Part shown: in pieces, positions 22,501 through 32,493 of the stretch | How the letters are laid out: each line of letters opens with the position of its first letter | Position numbering within the stretch: position 1 is the first letter of the stretch | Source: Sequoia sempervirens | Taxonomy: Eukaryota > Streptophyta > Pinopsida > Cupressales > Cupressaceae | Length of the DNA stretch: 64,000 nt | Assembly: GCA_007258455.2 (NCBI GenBank) | Contig: VDFB02321316.1 | Coordinates: forward strand, 1 to 64,000 | Direction: 5' to 3' | Notes under the pieces: model-generated | Database searches by the model: none | Told to the model about the DNA's origin: nothing | The model's input: only the letters and a program-made list of their open reading frames with translations | Program-made: the position numbers and the translations under genes

Positions 22501-25500
22501 ACCTCACTGCTAGCTGGTCCACAAGGTGTATGCATCTTTGCCTCTATTATGTCTGTATCCTGAGCCCTCTCAATCCATAAGTACCACTCTCATCAGCAGG
22601 TGTCATGGCAACCCTGGAAGACTAAATTTCTACTGTGGATGAAGAAGTTTGAACCAAGCTCAGCTCCTCGCAGAGCTCATCAATTTGAACCTCTGCTTCT
22701 TGAAGGGCCTTCTGAGTGCTCTTCAAGGAATCCTCCAAGACAATAAGCTCATCAGTAAGCTTATCCACTTCCTTTTCTTTCCCCTCAAGTGCATCGTAGT
22801 TGATCTCACCAAGCTGGAGTAGGTGATCTCTATCTGAGAGTAGCTGTATGTAATTGGTCTTCGTTACCATCAACGCCTCTTTGAGTGCATGAAAACCTTC
22901 AAGGGAAAGTCCTCCTTCAAGATTGTTTTGTATCCCTGGAATCCTCCAACAATACTTAACCATCAGTTGAAGAGTGTCATCAAAGTGTCTAATGGTTGTA
23001 TCAATCCGGTCTTCATTCACCTTCAGTTGTCCTGCCAACTAATTAGACTCTTGGGACCCATCAATCTCATATAAATTTTCTGATTTAAGATCAGCGTCAT
23101 GCAACGTAAAATCTGATTTGTTTTCAATGCTGATATCAACTTCATAAGCGCTGAAAATGTCATCCTGGGGTTTTGTCAAACAACTATCATGATGTAAAGC
23201 ATTCTCGTCATTAACCACTTCAGATTTGAACCCCTTTTCTTCCACTTGCTCCTCATCAAACAAGGAGGGCCTCAGCTTATCCTCACATTGTTTGAAAACA
23301 CTATGAACCAAGTTATAAGTAGTTGTAGATGTCACCTGTACTTGCTTAAGAACAGCCAACAATAGAGATAAGATAGGCTGAGAAATTTCATCACTTTCAT
23401 TAATGATTGTAGCCATAATGATCCTCATGTAGTCTTGAATAGATTTATCATGTTCCTCACTGATAGAATCCATGAAAAGACGAAACATTTGTAAAATAAG
23501 GTCACTACAATCACAGTCAATCATAACAACGCACGATCTCACCTGTGCCATCAACTCTAGGACCTTGATCCTCTTCCCAAAAGGAGGACTTCTGACATCA
23601 CCTATCCCATCAAAGCTTCCAATAATCAACTTCAATACCTCCCTCATTTTGCCAACATTATAAGGAACTTGAGGAGCTGCAATCCTTATAATTTCACCGA
23701 GGCAAAGAGTAACAGTGAGCCTTATCTCCTTGTTTTCTTGTCTCAATAACTTGTGCTCACCCAAAGAAGTCACTGCTGGAGTCATAGCTATCTGCAACAA
23801 ATCAGAAGGTGACTGCTCAACAAGACTCAAACATTCTTCTATTCTTTTCAGTGTGACCAAAGTATCATCCCTAGGCTAAGGTTGATTACCAAGCTGACTA
23901 CCTGTTTCGTAGAGTATTCTTGCCAACCACTTTCCATCATCTGATACCAACTCTTTGTCACTGACTGAATCCATAATTTAAATCTAAAACTGAAACTATG
24001 GGTGCTGGTCACTCAACAAAGCAAAGATGTGAACCAACTCAATATTTCTGATTCACCCAACAAGATGGTAGGAAAATTGTGCTCTGATACCACTGTAATA
24101 TCCCCCCTGTTTTGCCTTTGTCTTTATTTGTTTTAATGAATGTTTTGTGATATATTTGCAATGTTTGATACAACAAGATAATGCAACAAAATAGAAGATA
24201 TTGCAATAATAATTTTCAACTCAAAAATTGAACATTACATAGGGAATACACAGCTGAAAATTCCAGATTTTTATATCAGCTTAGATACTCAGTATTTTCA
24301 CAAAATATTGACAACGTAGTTCATAAAATATCCTCTATTATCTAAAACATCAATACCTAGAAAATCTGGGGGTTACAAATCATGAACTCACAGGTAAGAT
24401 ATGCCTTGAAACCCTCTAAATATGGATGTCAGAATGAAGTATAAAGTTTGTAGTAGTCATACAACAGAATAGACGCCTCTCTAGCAATGATGAACAATAT
24501 ATGTGCAATATTCTGATAAATCCTTTAAACCCTTGAATATGAAACTCTCTTGTAGATTCGTTGAAGCTCAAGCACAATCCTTGCAATGGAATTGTCTGCA
24601 AGTTGGCTTGGGAGATCTTTCACTCCTGTACCAAGCTATTCTTCCTGAGGGGTTTCGTCCTCAAAAAGTCTATGGCTTTCAACCAGCAAACCCTTTTACT
24701 GAAGCTCTTCACCAAATTTCTCCAAAACAAGAATAATAATCATGAATGAATAAAATGAGCTTCAAATGCCCTTTTATAATTCTCAACTTCACCTCAAATT
24801 CACATTTGATTTTTATTTCATTTAATTTACTTTTAATTTCGGTGCACAACTTTATAATGTAAAGCATACTTTAAAAGTCACTTATATCTCCCCTTTTAAA
24901 ATGTCACTTTAACTTATTTTATAAAGTATACTTTAAAATCACTTATATCCCCTTTATAATAAAGTCCCTTTTTAAAATATTTTAATAATGCATAAAGTTA
25001 AATTATTTAATTTAATTTTATTATTTGATGTTATTAATATTAAATGCATAGGACCAATATTAACCAATATAACTGTAGGATATAATTATGCCACCATGCC
25101 AAATATAGAAATTCTGCCAGCTGACCATACCAGTGACTTACTGTAAATAGTAAGTGTGTGTTAAATGGTCTTGAATGGCCTCCGGAAGGCGCACCACAAA
25201 TAAACTGGGGCACTAAGCTGAAGAATACTGAAAGAAGCACCGAAAGGTCTACTGAAGAGCCAAAGATTACCCTCAAAAGGGTCCCTTGAACACCCTGTTA
25301 GCCTACAGGGACCAGTTGGTAGACTAACTATTGCATCTGACCACTACTACCTAGGAAAAGGGGACATTACAATAGACTAAGTTTGAAATCAGTGCTAACA
25401 CTAAGAAACAAAAAACAAAGAGTTTAACTTGTGTTACCGGATTTGCCTCTGGAACCCTTGGATCTTGTTTTGGTTCAGTCTTGGTTCGGATCTTGGGCCG

Positions 25501-28500
25501 ATTCGCCTGTGGGTTCAACCAGGACCCTTCATTTTTGGGTTTGATTCGCCCAGGCAAAACCCAAGAGAACCCGGGTAGAACCCAGACAAAACTTGGGCAA
25601 ACCAAGACAGAACTCGCGTGCATAGGCATCCAAAAAGTTTTTTTAAGCATATTTTTAATGTTTTATGGAGTTTGACTTTGACCCACAGCGAAGGGAACCC
25701 TAAAAGTGACCTCTAAATCACTCTAAACACCTAAACTACCTCATTCTTATTCATTTGTTTTGCAAACAAGCATTTTCATTCCAAGAGGTTGAGCCTTCAT
25801 TGTTGCTTGTTGGATTGAAAGCAAACTGTGACAACTTTCTTTTTTCAAAAATTGTTTTGCATCATTGGACTAAGAATTTATCACACATTTGTAGAGAGCC
25901 AGAGGAGTATTACAAACTAAAACACATTACACTTTTGTTCTCACTGACTTGATGTACTCTCCAACATCTCTCTTATCTCATGTGGAGAGTTAGAACTGCT
26001 TGGCCATGCCTTTGCATCATCAAGGAAGTTTTGCTCTTTTTGACAATGTCAAAAGCATGGCTGCATACAAATTAGGCAAAAAACCTTTCCTTTTAGATTA
26101 GCAATGCATGGAAGATTCAAAAAGTATCCTTGATATTACAAAAAGATATGTGTTTATACACTTCAATTGTGTAGTTGCCCTTTGGTTCTTTCAAAGAAAA
26201 ATCTGCCTATGCCACTATTGCACTACACAAGTAAACCAGATTTGTATGGGAGCTATATTAAGCTAACACTCTCAAGACCAATGTAACAATGATACAAAAT
26301 AATGTTTGAGACTGCAAGAAGACATCAAAATGGCTAGTGTACTAAACAAATTCTTATGATTTTTGAAGAATGCTGATAACTCTACTTAGTTGGCTTCTTT
26401 TTTCAAAATCATACAAATTGAACCCTGGCATCAATAGACTCTGTATATCAAGCTACCACAATTCAAGTTTCAACGATGAATATTTATCATGTATGTTTTA
26501 AATGACATTCAAGTTTATGGTGGTTTTGTTGTTTATATGATGTTATGCGATATTCTAATCCTAATTCATGCTTCTAGGATATATTATTTTTACATGCTTT
26601 TTGTACTAACGAACCGAATGCCCGCCGTCGCCCTACCCCACCCCCCAAAAAAAAATACAAAAAAAAGGCGGAACCGGTGAACCAAACCCCCGAACCTGAA
26701 CCCGAACCACTACCGAGACTGGCTACTTAAAGTTTAACCAATGCATATTTGGCCCTTTGCCCATCCCACATCCCTACCGTGTTCTTAATAGTGAATGGGT
26801 GATTATATGACAATTTATTTCTGCTTGATCGTGGGTTGAATTAATGTCATGTCCCCAAAATGACATACCCCTAAAATGACAAAATAATACCAAAATACAA
26901 ATAATGGAACTAAATAAAAGACCAGAATATAACTACAAGTAATCTCAATTTAAATACTACCATTATAATTATAATTATCCGATATAAAATATAATATAAT
27001 ATTATTATAATTATAAATATAGAACAATATTATAATTACAATAATTATCATAATTATGGTTACAAAAAAATAATGAATATTATAATATAACTATTGTAAA
27101 TCATAAAAGCATAAAAAAAATAATATTCAAATAAACAAATATAAAATATAGTCATAAATAACAAAATAAGAAAATCTATTCGATCAGCCACGACTCGTGT
27201 GGCAGCGATTAAAGAGTATAAATGAAATAAGAGAGAATACGGAAGGGGAGATCACATGAATGCAGGCTGTATGGACAGGATGCCATAGTGAAGAACCTTT
27301 GGTGGACGAATTTTGGAGAGACGTGTTCACAAGGCAAGTCGAATTAAGAGTTGAAGAGCTTTCACTTGTGCGGCAAGTCAGACAAGAGTTATCGGGTCTA
27401 TCTGAGGAAACAATATAAAGTTTCGATTGCAGACGAAATATGTATAGCTACGTCTGGCGCAGCTCTTGGAAATATTTTTGAAGTCAAACATTTGGTCATA
27501 AGAGAATCGCTAGCTGGAACAAGACAAAATTAGTGTGGCGTCTGGGAACAGGTTTTATGAAATAATACCTTGTCATCTTTGATAAGTCAAGGGCTCAAAT
27601 AAAGGGAGACGTCAGCTACAGAAACGAATTTATGAAGATTCAAATAAACTCAAGTTTCTAAGAAGCAGATAAATCGTGGCACGCGATCCAGCAGACTCAA
27701 GGCGGCAACAATAGAATTGTGGTTACTAAGTTGCATCGATCCAGAAACAGCAAGGGACGTTACAATTAACAATTTGGCTTTTCAACCAAGTGCAGTGCAT
27801 TCAAATTCACTTACCTACGATTGAGGAAGGGTATCAACATATTTAACAATAAAGAATGGGGTTTTCTTCATTAAGACTGCTACCCTTTGGGTTTCTCTTG
27901 CGTGCATCCTTCTAATTTTCGAATGAGCAATTAGGGTGGGGAATAAACATTATGCTAGCTAGGTATATCTTTGGTGATGTGGTCTACTGACCACCTCTTT
28001 TTATAATTTGACTAAGTTTTTCAATATAAATCAAAATGGACTTTAACCACTACTATGGTTATAAGGGAGCAACAATATTCCTTAATTCACCATGTAGGAC
28101 TTTGAGATTATTATTTTAATATTGAACAATGAATATTTATAATGATATTCAAACTTGACTAATATTGAATTAGTATTTTTAATTTTTATGGTGGTTTTGT
28201 TTGATATATGATGCTATGTGGTATTCTGATCTTAATTCCTACTTTGAGGCTATAAATATTTATATACTTATGATTTCTATATGTTTTTTGTATGGACAAA
28301 TCTGAAAAAAACCCGACACCAATTTTTTTTTGCCAACTCTGCAAAAACCCAACCCGTGAATCTGAATCCAAGCAGAAACCAGCTAGTTAGATATTAAGTT
28401 AGTGCACATCCACTATCCATAATATGGGGAGAACATGATAAATTAGAGCTCTTTTCCTTGACCTTCATTATTCTACATATAGGTTGGTGTAACTCTTGGA

Positions 28501-31500
28501 CAATCAATAGGTGTGTCAGGTAAACCACAATGTTCAAGAGACCAACCATACTGACCAAAAATGTAATTAAGTTCATTACGCACACTGAAACATGTAATTA
28601 GAAAAAACCATGTTAATAGGTTGATTATACTTGCATAACATAACAATCAATGACAAATAACTTGACTACAAGCATCTTCTCTGAGTACCCACAATCAATG
28701 TTTTTGACTTTTTGATCTATTGTCCCATGAATTCTTCAATGTGAATCTAGTACAAATAAGTCTCTACATCATGTCATATCATTGCCAAACATTGCCAACT
28801 TAATTTTGGTATTGTGCATTTTTAGTGAGCTTGGTGGGGTTGACTACCTATTGTTATTCTTGCCTCTAGTTATTTCCTCCTTTGGTATTGTTGCCTCTTC
28901 CTTGAATGCTATTGTTTTGATCCACCATCTTTTCTTCTTCTTTATTGGATTTCTTATTGCTTGGTGTTTCCTTCCTTTGTCTCTGCCCAATTCAATCTGT
29001 AAGTGCTGCTTTCCAAGGATGCTGTCAAATTATTTTATTGGTCTTCCTTCTTTAGCATGTTCTGATAGTTTCAATAGGCACACTATGCCCTATCTGCTTC
29101 TTGTGGGCGTCTGCAATCTTCTGTAATATTGCACTGGATGGTCTTTTTCTTTCTTCTCTTGGGCAATCTTCTAGAAAACTGTTTAAATGTGTGCGAAAAA
29201 TCCTTCAAATAATTTATCAGGATGAAGTAATATATATTTTTTCTTCTATTAGTTCACGAGTGATAATATTGGGTTAAGTGGTCATCTCAATTTGATGTAA
29301 GGATTTTTACTTGGTAGACTTCCATATGGGAATTCTATTGCAAACAACTAGCTTCAAGGAGCTCTTACATTCTCATCTCTCCTCTGCATGCTTTTGATCT
29401 CAAGTAATTATACATTATCTAATTCATCACTAAAAGAGCAGAAACAGTAACTTGTGACTGCTGGTTTTGAAGGTCCAATCGACATTAACTTTTGTCTTTG
29501 CTTCATCTCCATTTGTGAGCACACCATCCTCTTTCTGGATCTTTGTTCTCTCTTCAGTATATGCATATAAGTTTTGATCTTTTGGTACTTCTGTAGGACT
29601 TACTTTCTCTTGCTAAATGCATATAAGTTCGATTAGCTCGATAACCATTGCATATTTCTGCTGGTGCACTCTATCAACCAAGCTGCTGAGCTTCCTCCCC
29701 TCCAAGTACTAGACCAGTGGCTTATAATGTCTGTCTCACTGTTTTATTTCTGTTGAATAGTGTTAAAGTCCCATCAAACTCACTTAGTATTTGTTCTGCA
29801 AGCTTGAATATGTTCTGGATCATTTTCTTGGCAACGGAGGGATCAAAATTATTATAGCAGTCTCAAAACTGTTCAACTTAAGTGATTTTTAGCTGTTGAG
29901 GTCCGAGGGCAAGGAAAGCACTAAATATGCGGAAGGTTTTAAATCAGTTCTATAATTTTATAAGGAGAGTTGAAGTTTTCTTTTGGGAGTTTATGGGTTT
30001 TTTTTGTAAATGTTTATATCTATCTGTACAATTTCAACTTTGTTTTACTGTTAAAGGAGAAAAAAATATTATAAATATACAATATTTCCTCGAACTGAGT
30101 CAGCGACAAAGCAAAAATGCAGGATGATATATTTTTAAATCTTTATCTTTCATCATTTGAGTGCTTTTTGTAAAATACAAATGGGGCTCGTTTTATCTTA
30201 CCTTGAATACATACGTGAAAAGTAATGAATGTAAGGGGCATGTAGGTGGAGTTTTTTTAATTGTCTTGTATGGCAATATTCTTCACATTATCCTTGTGAA
30301 AAGAGTTAATAGAATAAGGAGTTTAATGCATATTATGGTTGGTAGTTCTGAGTTTTGCAAATTTGTTAGTTTTGGAACAGTCGAGGTAAAGTTATAGTTT
30401 TGAACTACAAGCTGGTTTTATTTTAAAGATATTTTCTTATGGTTGGTGATTTGTGGTGGTGTATTGTTGGTGGCTTTTTGCACATTCGGGGGAAAATTTC
30501 AGAGGAAAAGTGACGAGTAAGTTGGCATCTCCTTTGTTATTTACTAGGCTAAATCAATTGCTTTATGTAAGAGAGATTTAGATATTTAAATTTGATGACA
30601 GAGCTCTCTTAGAGATAAAGTGTGTCTTTGCAGACTCAATTTTTGTGTAAGGAATAAATTTTCATTCATTTACATATGCATATTTTTCCATGACACAAGA
30701 TTCCTATATGCCAAGACAATGAGCATATCTCCCTACTATCTAGATTATAGACAAAATATGCCCACCCAAGGATTGCTCACTCCGAAAATGATAAGCTCTT
30801 AGAGAGCTGACATGACCATTATACAAAGATAGTAAGGGTCTGTCCCTGTCAAGGAATTTTCCTTTTACTAAAGTAGTAAAGTTCTATCAGTTTACTTTAT
30901 GTTCACTTGACAAACTTTGCAAACTGACATCTATAACCTGGGTCTTATTGTTTTTGACCATATCCTTTCAAGGATGCTCATTAAAATTTGGGGATTTAGT
31001 TTTAAGGAGCCATAACACCATCCTCATCTGAATTGATAATCATTATAATTCCTCTCTGGTTCTATGCACCCTTCTGCTTGATCTTTTTTCTTGCCATATA
31101 ATCCGGAACCACCAGTCATTAAATATGAAATTTTTGTAGTCTGACACGACGTCAAAGTTGATTGGTGTGAAATATATTGTGTGGATGATATTGTTTCCTT
31201 TTAGCTTTTCCCTTGCCCAAGTTTCTTTTATTTCTCCACAATCAAGATTTGCAGATGATTGCAATCCAGACTCTATGTATGCCTATTGAGGAAAGTGTGT
31301 AGGCATTGTTTAAAGCGAGCTTATGGTATCAGAACTTATAGTAATTCTGAGAGTATTTGGAACACACAAAGAAATGGCAATAAGATAGGAAGAAAGGTCA
31401 TGATTATATTGTAAATGTTTTCAGCTGGTAGACTTTGCATGCCACATATAGTGTGTTCAATTAAATTGTCAAGCTTTATTGAAATCATTTTGTTTACATT

Positions 31501-31614
31501 ACAAGCTATTGGCTTGAGTTCGATGATGACGAAGAAGACGGAGTCGACGGTCTTCCAAAAAGGTCTGTTCCATTCTTTCACGTTGTACAGCTTCCTGAAG
31601 GGCATCGCCAGTGA
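7450..31614 (+). CDS. SGF29: SGF29, SAGA-associated factor 29 (3' six exons, partial)
   Basis: SGF29 is a subunit of the SAGA histone acetyltransferase complex whose C-terminal tandem Tudor domain binds H3K4me2/3. Exons: 7450-7568, 7879-7964, 8111-8161, 9167-9320, 30503-30516, 31506-31614. All introns are GT-AG and all phases agree, giving 176 codons plus TGA. Tudor 1 runs from GEQVAARV through YEVIDEEPGDD to PFPKR; Tudor 2 holds AVYPGTTALY and LEFDDDEEDG and ends LPEGHRQ, the conserved plant C-terminus. By comparison with the human protein, the likely methyl-lysine cage aromatics are the Tyr of AVY, the Tyr of ALY and the Phe of LEF. Plant SGF29 is about 270 residues, so some 95 N-terminal coiled-coil residues are missing from what I can see. 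No inactivating change was found; it looks functional. Confidence 0.93.
7879..7964 (+). CDS. SGF29: SGF29 exon B (Tudor 1)
   Basis: Encodes VAARVTSDNSDKDEWIVVKV and on to REANK. Acceptor TAATTCAG, strong donor GTAAGT, leaving two bases of the Lys codon. VAARV and the DEW.VVKV segment are strongly conserved in plant SGF29. Introns to either side are short (310 and 146 bp). Confidence 0.93.
8111..8161 (+). CDS. SGF29: SGF29 exon C (Tudor 1 acidic segment)
   Basis: A 51-nt exon encoding YEVIDEEPGDDDENGP with split codons at both ends. Acceptor TGTGCAG, donor GTATTA. The acidic EEPGDD motif is a family hallmark. Confidence 0.93.
9167..9320 (+). CDS. SGF29: SGF29 exon D (end of Tudor 1, start of Tudor 2)
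   Basis: Encodes KYKLPLSCVIPFPKR through FPTGSQVLAVYPGTTALY to GSHRK. Acceptor TTCTTGCAG, donor AAG/GTAACA, phase 0. It carries two of the three predicted aromatic cage residues. The following intron is 21,182 bp. Confidence 0.94.
9945..13092 (-). mobile_element. Solo LTR, 3,148 bp
   Basis: Plus-strand ends are TGTAACGACC and GGGATGTAACA, with an exact 5-bp TSD GGTAT at 9940-9944 and 13093-13097. A TATATATA box on the minus strand near 11510-11518 suggests minus orientation, starting TGTTACATCCC. It includes AT dinucleotide tracts at 12225-12300 and a short minisatellite of AACATCAA-type units near 12926-12985. No coding region, PBS or second LTR is visible, so a solo LTR is the simplest reading; a non-autonomous element with degenerate LTRs is the alternative. 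Confidence 0.8.
13953..16101 (-). mobile_element. Nested solo LTR, 2,149 bp
   Basis: Starts on the minus strand with TGTAATGTCCCC at 16101 and ends at 13953, with exact TSD CAAAG (13948-13952 and 16102-16106). It shows the family palindrome TTACTAAAAATAGTAA twice (about 15720-15745 and 15850-15870). It also contains a four-unit tandem repeat (14046-14411). No internal domain or second LTR. It must be younger than the 13465-17525 LTR that it interrupts. Confidence 0.87.
14046..14411 (+). repeat. Minisatellite, four units of about 95-103 bp
   Basis: Units begin at GAAAG 14046, 14149, 14243 and 14338 and share CCAAG.ATG.GC.CTCCAA, a GGGAATGGTGCTATCATATGG-like core, and CAATGCTG. Units differ by several substitutions and small indels, so the array is not recent. 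It lies within the nested solo LTR. Confidence 0.85.
19504..20778 (-). repeat. 3' LTR (left copy, 1,275 bp) of the PDS5-carrying element
   Basis: Plus-strand ends TGTAATATCCCC and GGGGACATTACA. It aligns along its whole length with 24094-25371. Confidence 0.93.
20779..20797 (-). other. Polypurine tract
   Basis: On the minus strand CAATTTTGGGGAGGGCGGAT immediately precedes the 3' LTR start TGTAATGTCCCC; this is the plus-strand priming site. Confidence 0.85.
20842..22535 (-). pseudogene. Unrecognised long decayed ORF of the PDS5-carrying element
   Basis: Three long minus-strand pieces (22535-22239, 22049-21675, 21650-21255) share one frame, and 21267-20842 continues in another. Together they give more than 500 codons with a few stops and one shift, far more than expected by chance in AT-rich DNA. 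Residues are hydrophobic and aromatic-rich (for example LPFWLWDLGIPWFDRLLYI). No catalytic or zinc motif of a retroelement protein was recognised. The frame ends about 45 bases before the polypurine tract. Confidence 0.55.
22622..23038 (-). pseudogene. Coiled-coil ORF continuing the PDS5-like frame
   Basis: Same frame as the PDS5-like fragment, after one TAG. The 139 codons include a Leu/Glu/Lys-rich stretch from about LLQLGEINYDALEGKEKEVD to the C-terminus that reads as a coiled coil. The first part (IRHFDDTLQLMVKYCW) is not recognised. It may be the remnant of the element's own gag-like protein or a second captured fragment. Confidence 0.55.
23039..23974 (-). pseudogene. PDS5: Captured PDS5 N-terminal fragment inside the LTR element
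   Basis: PDS5 is a HEAT-repeat regulator of cohesin in the nucleus. From an ATG at 23974 the frame runs 312 codons with a single stop (TAG, 23878-23876); from 23875 it is open to 23039. The segments IEECLSLVEQSP, GEIIRIAAPQVPY, VRSCVVMIDCDCSDLILQMF and INESDEIS line up in order with the N-terminal HEAT region of plant PDS5 proteins. Similarity fades after CEDKLRP (about residue 245), where an acidic non-PDS5 tail begins. It is one uninterrupted exon, so capture through an RNA intermediate is likely. It starts about 100 bases after the PBS, where gag normally lies. Whether a protein is made is unknown; the TAG and a later one at 23039 would truncate it. Confidence 0.85.
24081..24092 (-). other. 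Primer-binding site TGGTATCAGAGC
   Basis: Exact plant initiator tRNA-Met-type PBS, one base away from the 5' LTR end on the minus strand. Confidence 0.92.
24094..25371 (-). repeat. 5' LTR (right copy, 1,278 bp) of the PDS5-carrying element
   Basis: Plus-strand ends TGTAATATCCCC and GGGGACATTACA. It directly abuts the PBS at 24092. Its sense strand is minus, that is, antisense to SGF29. Confidence 0.93.
26495..26720 (+). repeat. Diverged dispersed repeat, copy 1
   Basis: Shares with 28140-28390 the order: ATTCAA.. .TATGGTGGTTTTGTT, ATATGATG.TATG.G.TATTCT, AATTC.T.CTT, a TATATATTT stretch and then a C-rich AACCCGAACC-type tail. Probably two old copies of one unclassified element. Confidence 0.5.
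26845..27764 (+). mobile_element. Solo LTR, 920 bp
   Basis: Starts TGTCATGTCCCC, ends GGGACGTTACA, with exact TSD ATTAA (26840-26844 and 27765-27769). The AT-rich first part resembles the minus-strand start of the 13465-17525 element. No coding region. It is the only bounded insertion in the giant intron that lies in the same orientation as SGF29. Confidence 0.82.
28140..28390 (+). repeat. Diverged dispersed repeat, copy 2
   Basis: See copy 1 at 26495-26720. This copy has an extra AATATTGAATTAGTATT segment and ends in an ACCCGACACC / AACCCAACCCG tail. Confidence 0.5.
30503..30516 (+). CDS. SGF29: SGF29 micro-exon E (14 nt)
   Basis: The 14 bases AGGAAAAGTGACGA are flanked by acceptor GGAAAATTTCAG and a consensus donor GTAAGT. 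They encode RKSD plus two bases that pair with the first base of the last exon to give Asp. The joined peptide SHRK-RKSDD-YWLEFDDDEEDG restores the expected Tudor 2 sequence (plant relatives have an R-K-S/T-D-D/E-Y motif here), and this is the only such candidate I found in the 22 kb between exons D and F. Confidence 0.85.
31506..31614 (+). CDS. SGF29: SGF29 last coding exon F
   Basis: Encodes YWLEFDDDEEDG through LPKRSVPFFHVV to LPEGHRQ and a TGA stop. Acceptor ATTACAAG has only a weak pyrimidine tract. This exon supplies the third predicted cage aromatic (Phe of LEF). The overlapping ORF at 31415-31636 in another frame is a shadow. Confidence 0.94.
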
Positions 31615-32493
31615 TGCACATCAGACAATGTCATGAAGAAGTATGCTCACTGTTATCTATGTAATTTGATAAGAATATATGTAAAATATTTAACTGCTCA
31701 GGGCTTAACAATCTTTGCCCTGGGACCATGTAAAGTGGAATGCCAATAGTTTATAGGTGTACCATATGTCATGCATTCAGGTTTTGTGGAGTCCCTTAGT
31801 TTTCACATATAACCGCGACTATACCACTGAGAAACAGAGTTCTCGATTGCCATGGGACCCCAGCATATAACAAGGGTTTCCTCTTCTCCTCCATTTGATG
31901 TATTGAACAAGCTTTGGCAAACACTGAAAATGTTTCTTGAATTATTTATTAATTGAGATATTTGTCAATAATGTGTTTAATTGTGCACATATGTGAGATG
32001 TATTTAATAATAGTTCTATTTATACTTCAAACATGAAATGTGATTCTTCTTTAGTTAATTTGTATCTTGGATCGCTCCTACTTTTTCTTCTGAAATTTCT
32101 TGCCCCTTTATGGGCCCACACCAGTTTCAGGCTGCCTTCTTGCTTGAACAAGATTTTGTCTTATGGTTCTCCTTCAACATAATATACTTATCTTTTTATT
32201 TTAAAAAAACATGAAACATGGTTATGAAATTGGAATGGAAGTTGATAATTGTCTAGTTAAGAAAGAAGAAAATCCTGTAAAATTGGAAATAATATATGTT
32301 TTCTGTTATGATTTACATGATGATATGTTTTGTGATTTCACACTAATCAGTTTGTTCGATAGTTGCTTCATCTTTTCCTCCAAACAGCATCTCAAAAATA
32401 GACACTCCATGTCTGGTCAGTGAAAATGCACTTACTATCATGAGGGCATGGGCAAACTTGTTTTGCAGGCTTTAGATACCATAAGTATTGATT
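31615..32493 (+). other. SGF29 3' UTR and downstream region
   Basis: The 3' UTR must begin at 31615. No canonical AATAAA is seen in the first 100 bases; AT-rich candidates occur at about 31665-31690. Beyond that I see no other gene. Confidence 0.5.

Larger units (their letters stand above)
19504..25371 (-). mobile_element. Complete non-autonomous LTR retrotransposon carrying a PDS5-like gene fragment (5,868 bp)
   Basis: Two near-identical direct LTRs (19504-20778 and 24094-25371) bound a 3.3-kb internal region, and an exact 5-bp TSD ATAGA flanks it (19499-19503 and 25372-25376). On the minus strand the order is 5' LTR, PBS of initiator-Met type, PDS5-like ORF, coiled coil, unrecognised ORF, polypurine tract, 3' LTR. 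No reverse transcriptase, RNase H, integrase or protease motif was found in any frame, so movement would need proteins in trans. The LTRs differ by scattered substitutions and small indels, by eye a few percent, so insertion is not very recent. Confidence 0.92.
9321..30502 (+). other. SGF29: SGF29 giant intron (21,182 bp)
   Basis: Bounded by GTAACA and TTTCAG. About 14.0 kb (66%) is four bounded insertions (9945-13092, 13465-17525, 19504-25371, 26845-27764). The unassigned remainder (9321-9939, 13098-13459, 17531-19498, 25377-26839, 27770-30502) is AT-rich; I see no coding potential in it apart from weak repeat similarities noted elsewhere. Confidence 0.85.

Noticed and set aside
22239..22580. 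Plus-strand ORFs inside the PDS5-carrying element
   Set aside because: They are antisense to the longer minus-strand coding remnants and have no domain.
28782..29126. 114-codon plus-strand ORF in the SGF29 intron
   Set aside because: T-rich sequence gives a hydrophobic translation; no conservation or gene structure is visible.
31415..31636. 73-codon ORF overlapping the last SGF29 exon
   Set aside because: Its frame differs from the conserved LEFDDDEEDG...LPEGHRQ frame.
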